Source: DATKRB01 sp036501425
GTDB lineage: Bacteria > Actinomycetota > Acidimicrobiia > Acidimicrobiales > RAAP-2
Direction: 5' to 3'
Length of the DNA stretch: 64,000 nt
Assembly (NCBI GenBank): GCA_036501425.1
Contig: DASYAI010000032.1
Location: forward strand, 134,102 to 198,101
The notes below the pieces were generated by a model that ran no database searches, was not told the origin of the DNA, and worked only from the letters and a program-made list of their open reading frames with translations. The position numbers and the translations under genes were made by a program. Each line of letters starts with the position of its first letter. Position 1 is the first letter of the stretch. Positions 57,529 through 64,000 of the stretch are shown piece by piece.

Positions 57529-58212
57529 ATGGCAGAGGTGACCGTGGCGGCTCCGTCGGCCGATCTGCTCGAGGAGCTGGCCGCCCTCGACGCCCAATTC
57601 GAGACGGCGCCCGCCGGCAAGGTGGTGGCCTGGGCGATGGAGCGGTTCGGCTCGTCGCTGGTGGTGGCGGCGTCGTTCCAGGACGTGGTGTTGATCGACC
57701 TGGCGGTGGCCCACGATCCGGGGGTCGAGGTCGTCTTTTTGGACACCGAGGCCCACTTCCCCGAGACCCTGGCCTTCGTGGATGAGATCCGCGACCGCTA
57801 CGACCTGCACCTCACCGTGACCCATCCGGGCCCCGAGGCGGCGGGCACCCCGTGCGGGTCCGAGGGGTGCTGTGCGGTGCGCAAGGTGGCGCCCCTCCGA
57901 GGGGCGCTCGAGGGCCGTTTGGCGTGGCTCACCGCGCTCAAGCGGGTGGACGCGACGACCCGGACGGTGGCGCCGATCGTGAGCTGGGACGCCGGGTTCG
58001 GGCTGGTGAAGGTGAACCCGCTGGCCACCTGGACCGAAGACGACATCGCCAGCTACCTGGTCGACCACGACCTGCCGGCGCACCCGCTGGTCGCCCAGGG
58101 CTACCTGTCGATCGGTTGCGCGCCGACGACCCGGCCGGTCGCGCAGGGGGAGGACCCCCGCTCGGGCCGATGGTCGGGCACCGACAAGGTCGAGTGCGGG
58201 CTCCACGCCTGA
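57529..58212 (+). CDS. cysH: APS/PAPS reductase with an incomplete Fe-S ligand set
   Basis: 227-residue assimilatory reductase releasing sulfite from adenylyl sulfate. SSLVVAASFQDVVLIDLA forms the PP-loop region, FLDTEAHFPET the nucleotide site, and the C-terminal VECGLHA holds the catalytic Cys (C223). APS-type enzymes use CC...CxxC to bind [4Fe-4S]; here C114, C115 and C197 are present, but the fourth position is Thr (SIGCAPTTRPV, T200). The absence of cysC in the locus still points to APS as substrate. GGAGGAGGAGCG precedes the ATG. The stop overlaps the next ATG by one base. Confidence 0.9.
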   Translation: MAEVTVAAPSADLLEELAALDAQFETAPAGKVVAWAMERFGSSLVVAASFQDVVLIDLAVAHDPGVEVVFLDTEAHFPETLAFVDEIRDRYDLHLTVTHPGPEAAGTPCGSEGCCAVRKVAPLRGALEGRLAWLTALKRVDATTRTVAPIVSWDAGFGLVKVNPLATWTEDDIASYLVDHDLPAHPLVAQGYLSIGCAPTTRPVAQGEDPRSGRWSGTDKVECGLHA

Positions 58213-59963
58213 TGCCCCGTGACGTCGAGAACCCGTACGGCATCGAGTTCCGGGGCCGCGAGCGGGCCCTGCGCTTCGTCCATCCCTATCGCCACCTGGG
58301 TGAGCTGAACCCGGTCGAGCAGCTGAAGCTCCGCCGTCACCCGTTCGAGGTCGCCCGGGCGATCATCGACAAGTACGCCGTCGAGGGCATCGCGGCGCTC
58401 AACGCCGTCCCGGGCGAGGTCGAGCGCCTCAAGTGGGTCGGCATCTACCCGCAGCGACAGGGCGGCGACGCCCTGATGATGCGCATCAAGGTGCCCGGCG
58501 GGGTGCTCACGGCACCCCAGGTGCGGGAGATCGGGGTGGCCGCCGACGCCTTCGCCGAGGGGCCGACCGACAGCCCGGTGTTCGGCAACCGCTACGCGGA
58601 TCTCACCACCCGCCAGGACATCCAGCTGCACTGGGTGCGGATCGAGGACGTCCCGCGCATCTGGCGCCGGTTCGCGGACGTGGGCCTCACCACGGTGCAG
58701 GCCTGCGGGGACTCGGCCCGCAACGTCTGCTCGTGCCCGGTGTCGGGGGTCGACCGCGACGAGGTGGTCGACGCCCTGCCGGTGGCGCAGGCCATCTCGG
58801 CCTTCTTCACCGGCAACCGCGAGTACGCCAACCTGCCCCGGAAGTTCAAGGTGGCGGTGACCGGCTGCCTCGAGGACTGCGCCCGGGTGGAAATCGACGA
58901 CATCGGCCTGTGGCCGGCCCGGGCCGACGACGGGAGCGTCGGGTTCAACCTGCTGGTGGGCGGGGGGCTGTCCGACGGCGAGCGCATGGCGCAGGACATC
59001 GACGTCTTCGTGCGCCCCGACCAGGCGGTCGAGGTGGCTCGGGCGATCGCCCAGGTCTTCGGGGAGCTGGGCAACCGCGAGAACCGGGGACTGGCCCGGA
59101 TGCGGTACCTGGCCCAAGAGCTGGGCCCCGAGGGGTTCCGGGCGGCGCTGGCCGAGCGCACCCGCTTCGACCTGGTGCCCGCAGGCGAGGAGCTCACCCG
59201 GCGGTTCCGGGGCGACCACGTCGGCGTGCATCCCCAAAAGCAGGAGGGTCTCGTCTACGTCGGGTGCTCGGTGCCCGTCGGCCGGATGCACGGCATCGAC
59301 CTGATCGAAGCGGCCCGCCTGGCCGAGACCTACGGCGACGGAACGGTGCGGATCGGGACCGACCAGAACTTCGTGCTGAGCGGGGTCCCCACGGCCCGGG
59401 TCGATCGGCTGCTCGAGGAGCCCCTGCTCGCCACCTACTCGCCGTTCCCCGGTCCCTTCGAGCGCGGGGTGGTGGCCTGCACGGGCAGCGAATTCTGCCG
59501 CTTCGCCGTGGTCGAGACCAAGGAGCGGGCGGTCAAGTGGGCCCGGGCGCTCGATCGGCAGCTGTCGGAGGCGGGGGGGACGTCGACGAGCGGCGCCGGT
59601 CCGTCGGCCGGCGAGGGAGGTGCGACGACCGGCGATCGGGGCATCATCCGGATGCACTTTTCGGGCTGCCCGGCGTCGTGCGCCCAGCCCCAGGTGGCCG
59701 ACATCGGCTTCCGGGGGGACATCGCCCACGTGGGTGAGCACATCGAAGAGGCGGTGGACATCGGGCTCGGCGGGTCCCTCGGACCCGACGCGGCGTTCAT
59801 CGACTGGATCGTCGGTGCCATGCCCGTCGATCGGGTGCCCGACGCTCTGGTACGGGTGGTCCAGCGCTACCGGGCCGAGCGCCGGGTGGACGAGCCGTTC
59901 CACAACTGGGCCCGGCGCACGTCGAACGACGAGCTGCGCCGCACCCTGGTCGAGGCCACATGA
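58212..59963 (+). CDS. sir: assimilatory siroheme sulfite reductase (ferredoxin-type)
   Basis: 583-residue one-subunit sulfite/nitrite reductase. Two pseudo-repeats are seen. Cluster and siroheme ligation Cys are ACTGSEFC (C423, C429) and HFSGCPASC (C486, C490); LTTRQDIQLHWVRIEDVP, TTVQACGDSARNVCSCP and FKVAVTGCLEDCA are conserved in the family. A short Gly/Ser/Thr linker (about 455-475) is inserted. Position between cysH and an FrhB gene makes sulfite, not nitrite, the likely substrate. It reduces sulfite to sulfide with six electrons. The stop overlaps the FrhB gene (ATGA), which may encode its electron donor. Confidence 0.93.
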   Translation: MPRDVENPYGIEFRGRERALRFVHPYRHLGELNPVEQLKLRRHPFEVARAIIDKYAVEGIAALNAVPGEVERLKWVGIYPQRQGGDALMMRIKVPGGVLTAPQVREIGVAADAFAEGPTDSPVFGNRYADLTTRQDIQLHWVRIEDVPRIWRRFADVGLTTVQACGDSARNVCSCPVSGVDRDEVVDALPVAQAISAFFTGNREYANLPRKFKVAVTGCLEDCARVEIDDIGLWPARADDGSVGFNLLVGGGLSDGERMAQDIDVFVRPDQAVEVARAIAQVFGELGNRENRGLARMRYLAQELGPEGFRAALAERTRFDLVPAGEELTRRFRGDHVGVHPQKQEGLVYVGCSVPVGRMHGIDLIEAARLAETYGDGTVRIGTDQNFVLSGVPTARVDRLLEEPLLATYSPFPGPFERGVVACTGSEFCRFAVVETKERAVKWARALDRQLSEAGGTSTSGAGPSAGEGGATTGDRGIIRMHFSGCPASCAQPQVADIGFRGDIAHVGEHIEEAVDIGLGGSLGPDAAFIDWIVGAMPVDRVPDALVRVVQRYRAERRVDEPFHNWARRTSNDELRRTLVEAT

Positions 59964-61225
59964 AGCGCTACCGGTTGCGCGAGGAGATGAACGGCATTCC
60001 CGAGCCGCCCGGCAAGGTCTGGTTCTGGGAGCTCGAAGCGGGGGTGATCGACGCCGACCGGTGCATCCAGTGCGGGACCTGCGTCGCCGTCTGCCCGTCC
60101 AACTCGATCGGGGTCGACGAGGACACCAACTTGCCCGAGCTGGTCAAGATGTGCACCGGCTGCTCTCTGTGCTGGGACTTCTGCCCGAGGGCGGGCCTCC
60201 GCTACGAGGCGCTGTGGCCGCCCTCGACGGTCGCGCCCGACGAGGAGCCCGTCACCACCGACGTGCGCTCGGACTCCGCCGACACCTACTGGAAGATCAG
60301 CGGCGGGCCGCCGGCCGAGGGCCTCGGGGCGGTCGTGGAGCAGTACGCGGTGCGGGCCTCGGCCCGCTCGGACACGGTGCAGGACGGGGGAGCGGTGACC
60401 GCCCTGCTCACCGGCCTGCTGGCGGCAGGGGAGATCGACGGTGCCCTCGTGTCCAAGCCCAGCAGCGATCCCGACGAGCCGTGGAAGGGCGTGGCGACCA
60501 TCGCCACCACGGCGGCGGAGATCGCCGCTGCCTCGGGCAGCTTCTACAACCAGACCATGGCGTTGGCCGAGCTCGACCTCAGCCGCTACTCGCTGCCGGA
60601 GCGGCCCCGGATCGCCGTGGTGGGCACGCCGTGCGAGATCCAGGGGATCCGGGCCATGCAGGCCCGGCGGTGGCCGACCGGTGCGCACCGGATCGATGCG
60701 GTGGTCCTCACGATCGCCCTCCTGTGCACCAAGAGCTTCGACTACGAGGGCCTCATCCTGCGTGAGCTCCAGCAACGGCGCTCGGTCGACATGGACCGGG
60801 TGTCGAAGGTCGACGTCATCAGGGGTCGCATGATCGTCGAATACCGCGACGGGGAGGTGGCGGTCGACGAGCCGGTCAAGCGCTTCCACGGGGTGGCGCT
60901 CAAGGGATGCGACGAGTGCGCCGACTTCCTCGGACGCAGCGCCGACCTGTCGGTGGGCAGCGTCGGATCCATGGACGGGTGGACGAGCGTCCTGGTGCGC
61001 ACCGAGCGGGGCCGGCTCGCCTTTCAAGCGGCGCGTGCCAAGCTCGACGTGCGCGAGCTGGACGACCCGGCCGCCCTGGTGCGGCTCGACGAGCTCGACA
61101 AGCGGATCGCCTTCCGCTCCCTGCAGCGGAAGTTCGATCCCGAGGCCCCGCTGTTCATCGACTACGAGGAGCACGTGCGCAACTACGAGGGAACCGACCG
61201 CCGACCGGTGATCGTGAAGCGGTGA
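59960..61225 (+). CDS. FrhB/FpoF-like F420H2 dehydrogenase-type protein, candidate electron donor to sulfite reductase
   Basis: 421 residues. Two bacterial-ferredoxin motifs, CIQCGTCVAVCP (C35, C38, C41, C45) and CTGCSLCWDFCP (C65, C68, C71, C75), precede FrhB domains: SDTVQDGGAVTALLTGLL, PRIAVVGTPCEIQGIRAM, LLCTKSFDYEGLILRELQ, ALKGCDECADFLGRSADLSVGSVGSMDGW. This layout is that of FpoF/FqoF, which oxidises F420H2 with FAD and passes electrons to Fe-S clusters. In methanogen Fsr the same module is fused to a sulfite reductase. Here it is translationally coupled to one. The function is inferred from context; F420 use is not proven. Confidence 0.83.
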   Translation: MKRYRLREEMNGIPEPPGKVWFWELEAGVIDADRCIQCGTCVAVCPSNSIGVDEDTNLPELVKMCTGCSLCWDFCPRAGLRYEALWPPSTVAPDEEPVTTDVRSDSADTYWKISGGPPAEGLGAVVEQYAVRASARSDTVQDGGAVTALLTGLLAAGEIDGALVSKPSSDPDEPWKGVATIATTAAEIAAASGSFYNQTMALAELDLSRYSLPERPRIAVVGTPCEIQGIRAMQARRWPTGAHRIDAVVLTIALLCTKSFDYEGLILRELQQRRSVDMDRVSKVDVIRGRMIVEYRDGEVAVDEPVKRFHGVALKGCDECADFLGRSADLSVGSVGSMDGWTSVLVRTERGRLAFQAARAKLDVRELDDPAALVRLDELDKRIAFRSLQRKFDPEAPLFIDYEEHVRNYEGTDRRPVIVKR

Positions 61226-61629
61226 CCCCGACCGGGGTGACGGGATCCGTCGAGAGCCTGCGGTTGCACGTGCCCGAGGAGCCGGCCGCCCACAAGGCGC
61301 GTTGGTTGGCCGCGGTGCTCGACGGGGCCGACCTCGCCGAGGTGCTGGCGGGGGCGGACGGCGTGGTCGCCTGGCTGTGGTCGCGCTGGCGGGTGCTGGA
61401 GCGGGTCGGGGTCCACCAGCAGGACCTGGGCCAGGCGGTCACCAGCTATCGGCGGGAGATCTGGCTGTGGCTCGCGGGCGAGCGGACCTGGTCACAGTGC
61501 TGTGAGGGGTTGATCGGCCGCGTCGGGCGACGAGGGTCGTCCTCCCCGGCGTCGCCCGCCCCGGTGGCGGCCGTTGCGACCGGGCAGCGCCCCGCTCGCC
61601 GGTCGGCCCGCTCGCGCCCCCGTGGGTGA
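61222..61629 (+). CDS. small protein of unknown function in the sulfur operon
   Basis: 135 residues from a GTG overlapping the FrhB stop. The first 95 residues look folded: LRLHVPEEPAAHKARWLAAVL, GADGVVAWLWSRWRVLERVG, AVTSYRREIWLWLAGERTWSQCCEGLIGRV. It is Trp-rich and has a CC pair, with no transmembrane helix. The last about 40 residues are Ser/Pro/Arg-rich. I do not recognise a family. Tight coupling to the FrhB and sulfite reductase genes suggests a role with that complex. Confidence 0.7.
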   Translation: MTPTGVTGSVESLRLHVPEEPAAHKARWLAAVLDGADLAEVLAGADGVVAWLWSRWRVLERVGVHQQDLGQAVTSYRREIWLWLAGERTWSQCCEGLIGRVGRRGSSSPASPAPVAAVATGQRPARRSARSRPRG

Positions 61630-62413
61630 GCCGGCGGTCGACCTCAGCGGCGTGGCCGTCGTGCGCGAGGGCGTGGCCCTGCTCGACGACGTCACCTGGC
61701 AGGTCGGGGCGGGAGAGCGCTGGGTGCTGCTGGGGCCGAACGGCTCGGGCAAGACCACCCTGCTCGCGGTGGCCGGGGCCCGCCTGTGGCCGACCCGAGG
61801 CACCGTGCACGTGCTCGGGAGCCGGCTCGGGCGGGTCGACGTGCGCACCCTCCGGCCACGCGTCGCGCTGGTGAGCGGCTCGGTGCTGCGCCAGCTCCGT
61901 CCCGCCCTGACCGCCCGCGAGGTGGTCGTCACCGGGGCCGACGGGGCCCTCGAGCCCTGGTGGCGGGAGTACTCGGCCGAGCAGTGGACGGAGGCGGAGC
62001 GACTGCTCGCCCGGGCCGGGCTGGCACCCGCGGTGGCCCACCGGGCGTTCGCGGTGATCTCCGAGGGCGAGCGCCAGCAGACCCTGCTGGCCCGTGCCCT
62101 GATGGGGCGGCCCGAGCTGCTGCTGCTCGACGAACCGGCGGCCGGGCTCGACCTGGGTGCCCGCGAGCGGTTGGTGGCCCAGCTGGCGGTGCTGGCCAAC
62201 GACCCGACCACCCCTCCGCTCGTCCTGGTGACCCATCACGCCGAGGAGATCCCCGACGGGATCACGCACGCCGGGCTCCTACGCGGCGGCAGGTTGCTGG
62301 CCTGCGGTCCGATCGAGGAGGTCCTCACGTCGGCATCGGTGTCCGAGTGCTTTTCGGTGCCCGTGGCCCTCGGCCGTGCCGAGGGGCGGTGGTGGTGCCG
62401 GGCCACCCGCTGA
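61622..62413 (+). CDS. ABC transporter ATP-binding protein without partner permease
   Basis: 263 residues from the GTG at 61622, overlapping the previous gene. Walker A LLGPNGSGKTTLLAVAG (about 36-52), a variant signature VISEGERQQTLLARALM in place of LSGGQ, Walker B LLLLDEPAAGLD and the switch His in LVLVTHHAEEIP. It resembles the iron-complex/ModF-like ATPases with one ABC domain. No permease or binding protein is adjacent, so it may not be part of a transporter. An alternative GTG start at 61574 adds 16 Pro/Arg-rich residues. Confidence 0.85.
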   Translation: MGEPAVDLSGVAVVREGVALLDDVTWQVGAGERWVLLGPNGSGKTTLLAVAGARLWPTRGTVHVLGSRLGRVDVRTLRPRVALVSGSVLRQLRPALTAREVVVTGADGALEPWWREYSAEQWTEAERLLARAGLAPAVAHRAFAVISEGERQQTLLARALMGRPELLLLDEPAAGLDLGARERLVAQLAVLANDPTTPPLVLVTHHAEEIPDGITHAGLLRGGRLLACGPIEEVLTSASVSECFSVPVALGRAEGRWWCRATR

Positions 62414-62515
62414 GCCACCGGGCTTGGCACCCGACCTGCCAGGTCCTCGCGTTGAGCCCAGAGTCCGGCTCGCCGCCCAGGAGGGCTATCCACCAGGGGG
62501 ACCGTCGCTCTCGTT

Positions 62516-62521
62516 AGGGTT
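62516..62521 (+). promoter_or_regulatory. -10 hexamer TAGGGT before the 62552 gene
   Basis: TAGGGT would start transcription near 62528, upstream of the GGAGGGAGG site of the next gene. It separates that gene from the sulfur operon. Confidence 0.35.
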
Positions 62522-62551
62522 GTCCCCAACCCGAATTCGAGGCGGAGGGAG

Positions 62552-63556
62552 GTGACGCCGGTGATCCTGGTGATCCTCGCTGCGGTGTGGGTCGTCGTAC
62601 TGGCTCCAACCGCGTGGAAGAAGCTCACCGGTCGGCGGTCGGGTGGCTCGATCGACTCGTTCCACCATGAGCTGCGACTGCTCGAGCACACCGGCCCGAA
62701 GCTGATCCCCCCCGCGTTCCGCCTCGAGACCGCCTACGCCGGCGGCCCCGCCGATCGGTCGCACCGCCGCCTCCCCGCTGTCTCGAGCATGCCGGGGCGG
62801 GCGCCGCTGGTCCTGTTGGAGCCCAACGCCGTCCTCGAGCCGCCGGCGACGACCCGATCGGAGGTGCCGGCCATGTCCCGGGGCGCGAGGTCCACCTCGG
62901 CAACCACCCCGCAGCGCCGGGCGACGGCGCAGACCCGACGGGCCGGGTACCAGACCCCGGCCCAGACCGCCGCGGCCGACGAGCTGCTCGCCGGCCCCCG
63001 CCGTCGCCGGGCACGCAGGCGGCGCCTCGTGGCGTTCGCGATGCTGCTCGTCGTGGTGGCAGGGACTGGCGCGCTGGGCACCGAGCGGCCCTACCGGTTG
63101 GCCTGGGTGGTCGCCGGCCTGGGGGTGATCGCGCTCCTCGGCCTGGGTGCTCTGGTGGGTTACGCCCGGTTGGTCGGACTCATCGACGCGGGCGGTCGCC
63201 CGGCACCGGGCCCGCTGTGGTCCCGACGGTCCGAGCCGGACGATCCCGGGGGCGGGCTCATCGATTGGAACGACTGGCTCGACCGACCCGACGGGCGCCC
63301 GCGGTCCTACCCGCAGGACCTCGGTGGTCACGACGTCGGCCAGCAACCCAAGGTCGGCCAGGTGCCCGAGGTCGAGGAAGAGGGCTTCGAGGTCATCGGT
63401 CGCCGGGCCCGCCATGCGGCGGGAAGGTTCCGACCCTCGATGGCGAGGGAGACCTCGGACCCGACGAGCTGGGCCCGGTTCGAGGAGTTCTACGACGAGG
63501 TGGGTTCGGGCCCGGCCTGGGACAGCGAGCTGCGCCAGGCTGCGGGAGGCCGCTGA
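62552..63556 (+). CDS. three-pass membrane protein of unknown function
   Basis: 334 residues. An N-terminal helix (TPVILVILAAVWVVVLAPTAW) is followed by RSGGSIDSFHHELRLLEHTGP, a Ser/Thr/Arg-rich linker, a basic RRRRARRRR stretch, then two helices (LVAFAMLLVVVAGTGALG and LAWVVAGLGVIALLGLGALVGYARL), and a hydrophilic tail with WNDWLDRP and WARFEEFYDEVGSGPAWD. The layout is reminiscent of actinobacterial GlpR/SepX divisome membrane proteins, but the resemblance is topological only. A strong GGAGGGAG site precedes the GTG. It lies just before tRNA-Ala. Confidence 0.72.
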   Translation: MTPVILVILAAVWVVVLAPTAWKKLTGRRSGGSIDSFHHELRLLEHTGPKLIPPAFRLETAYAGGPADRSHRRLPAVSSMPGRAPLVLLEPNAVLEPPATTRSEVPAMSRGARSTSATTPQRRATAQTRRAGYQTPAQTAAADELLAGPRRRRARRRRLVAFAMLLVVVAGTGALGTERPYRLAWVVAGLGVIALLGLGALVGYARLVGLIDAGGRPAPGPLWSRRSEPDDPGGGLIDWNDWLDRPDGRPRSYPQDLGGHDVGQQPKVGQVPEVEEEGFEVIGRRARHAAGRFRPSMARETSDPTSWARFEEFYDEVGSGPAWDSELRQAAGGR

Positions 63557-63614
63557 GGGCTGGGCGCTGCGGTTGGGCCTCCCGCCGGGGCCAAGTATCG
63601 TTGGAGAGCCCAGC

Positions 63615-63687
63615 GGGGGTGTAGCTCAGTTGGCAGAGCGCTACGTTCGCAACGTAGAAGTCGGCGGTTCGAGTCCGCTCACCTCCA
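63615..63687 (+). tRNA. tRNA-Ala (anticodon CGC)
   Basis: Cloverleaf: acceptor GGGGGTG pairs with CACCTCC including the G3:U70 wobble that marks alanine tRNAs. D-arm GCTC-AGTTGGCA-GAGC, anticodon stem CTACG/CGTAG around TTCGCAA (anticodon CGC), and T-arm GGCGG-TTCGAGT-CCGCT. The discriminator is A and CCA is not encoded (CCC follows). Confidence 0.95.
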
Positions 63688-64000
63688 CCCGTTACCTGGC
63701 CCTTTCGCGCCCCTCTGCGTAGGGGCGACCCGCTGACGTGCGGTTTCGCGGTGGGCTCGATCTCCGGCGGGCGCCATTGAGGGCTGAATTTGAGGGCTCC
63801 TGCTCAAAATTGCCCTACGCAGCGTTACGCACGTCGGCGTCCGCCATCCCGCCGACATGCTGGGCGTTCGCTGGAAGCGAACCTCGACGGGGAGGCGCTG
63901 CCCAGGGTAGCCCTACCGCAGCGCAGGGCACTGCCCTACTCGAGGCGCGCGGAGAAAACGATGGTGGTTCGCGGGCCACATCGAGCCACTCCCGTCGCAC
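63688..64000. other. region after tRNA-Ala with hairpins and repeats, no convincing gene
   Basis: A CGCCCCT-CTGCGT-AGGGGCG hairpin (63708-63727) follows the tRNA. TTGAGGGCT occurs twice (63777-63785, 63790-63798), the second inside a TTTGAG...CTCAAA hairpin. AGGGCA-C-TGCCCT (about 63927-63939) is a perfect palindrome. A leftward frame (63815-64000) is open past the edge, but about a third of its third codon positions are A or T, unlike neighbouring genes. The 3' side of a tRNA gene is a common integration site, so a genomic island could begin here, but no integrase is visible. Confidence 0.45.

Noticed and set aside
63815..64000. Leftward partial frame at the window end as a gene
   Set aside because: About one third of third positions are A or T, there is no recognisable motif, and it runs over palindromic DNA.

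Overview
The window is a very GC-rich (roughly 72-74 % by eye), gene-dense stretch of an actinobacterial chromosome. WhiB and PdtaS-type regulators, tandem ArsA-like ATPases, two F420-type (FrhB) flavoproteins, a mycobacterium-like gene order and a secreted protein with YWLVA-DGG-FAFGD repeats together suggest the class Acidimicrobiia. That placement is an inference, since no rRNA gene is present. About 60 protein genes and two tRNA genes can be supported. I found no insertion sequence, prophage or CRISPR array. Many genes appear to be leaderless: a TANNNT -10 hexamer lies 5-9 bases before a GTG or ATG. Inside operons, GTGA or ATGA stop/start overlaps are the rule.

1-5.4 kb: DUF3107 protein, two ArsA/GET3-like ATPases, a PHP phosphoesterase, the PdtaS-like histidine kinase and a divergent WhiB1-like gene whose upstream region carries a perfect CRP-type palindrome. 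The pdtaS/whiB1 pairing matches Mycobacterium. 5.7-15.4 kb: electron-transfer flavoprotein (etfBA), the conserved actinobacterial trio SCO1664-like/DUF3090/histidine phosphatase, a family-5 uracil-DNA glycosylase, a first FrhB-family iron-sulfur flavoprotein, an Fpg/Nei glycosylase, Bcp peroxiredoxin, a DEAD-box helicase and a PIG-L deacetylase. 15.4-23.8 kb: aconitase, the secreted repeat/CHAP protein, argS, a phoU gene preceded by a three-unit PHO box, and a small VOC-ArsR-SRPBCC operon with an unusually AT-rich operator region.

23.8-36.9 kb: tRNA-Arg(CCG) divergent from a lysA-hom-thrC operon that begins with a candidate 13-residue leader peptide, then rho, rpmE, prfA, prmC, a Sua5-family gene, rpiB, glyA and wecA. 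36.6-44.7 kb: the complete F1Fo ATP synthase operon, two small atpI-like genes followed by atpBEFHAGDC, with an enlarged delta subunit. 44.7-54.2 kb: glpX, murA (Asp at the fosfomycin-target Cys position), meaB, an enoyl-CoA hydratase, a TreS-maltokinase pair, galT and a membrane protein.

54.2-62.4 kb is an assimilatory sulfate-reduction locus arranged as two divergent units. The leftward unit is cysD-cysN-cysG(N). The rightward unit is cysH-sulfite reductase-FrhB protein-small unknown protein-ABC ATPase. There is no APS kinase, so the route appears to be sulfate to APS to sulfite to sulfide, with siroheme made by the CysG N-terminal-type enzyme. The sulfite reductase gene overlaps an FrhB-family gene. 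The same two modules are fused in methanogen Fsr, the F420-dependent sulfite reductase. A split, F420H2-driven assimilatory sulfite reductase is therefore the most interesting hypothesis here. The window closes with a membrane protein of unknown function, tRNA-Ala(CGC) and about 310 bases of hairpin-rich DNA without a convincing gene.
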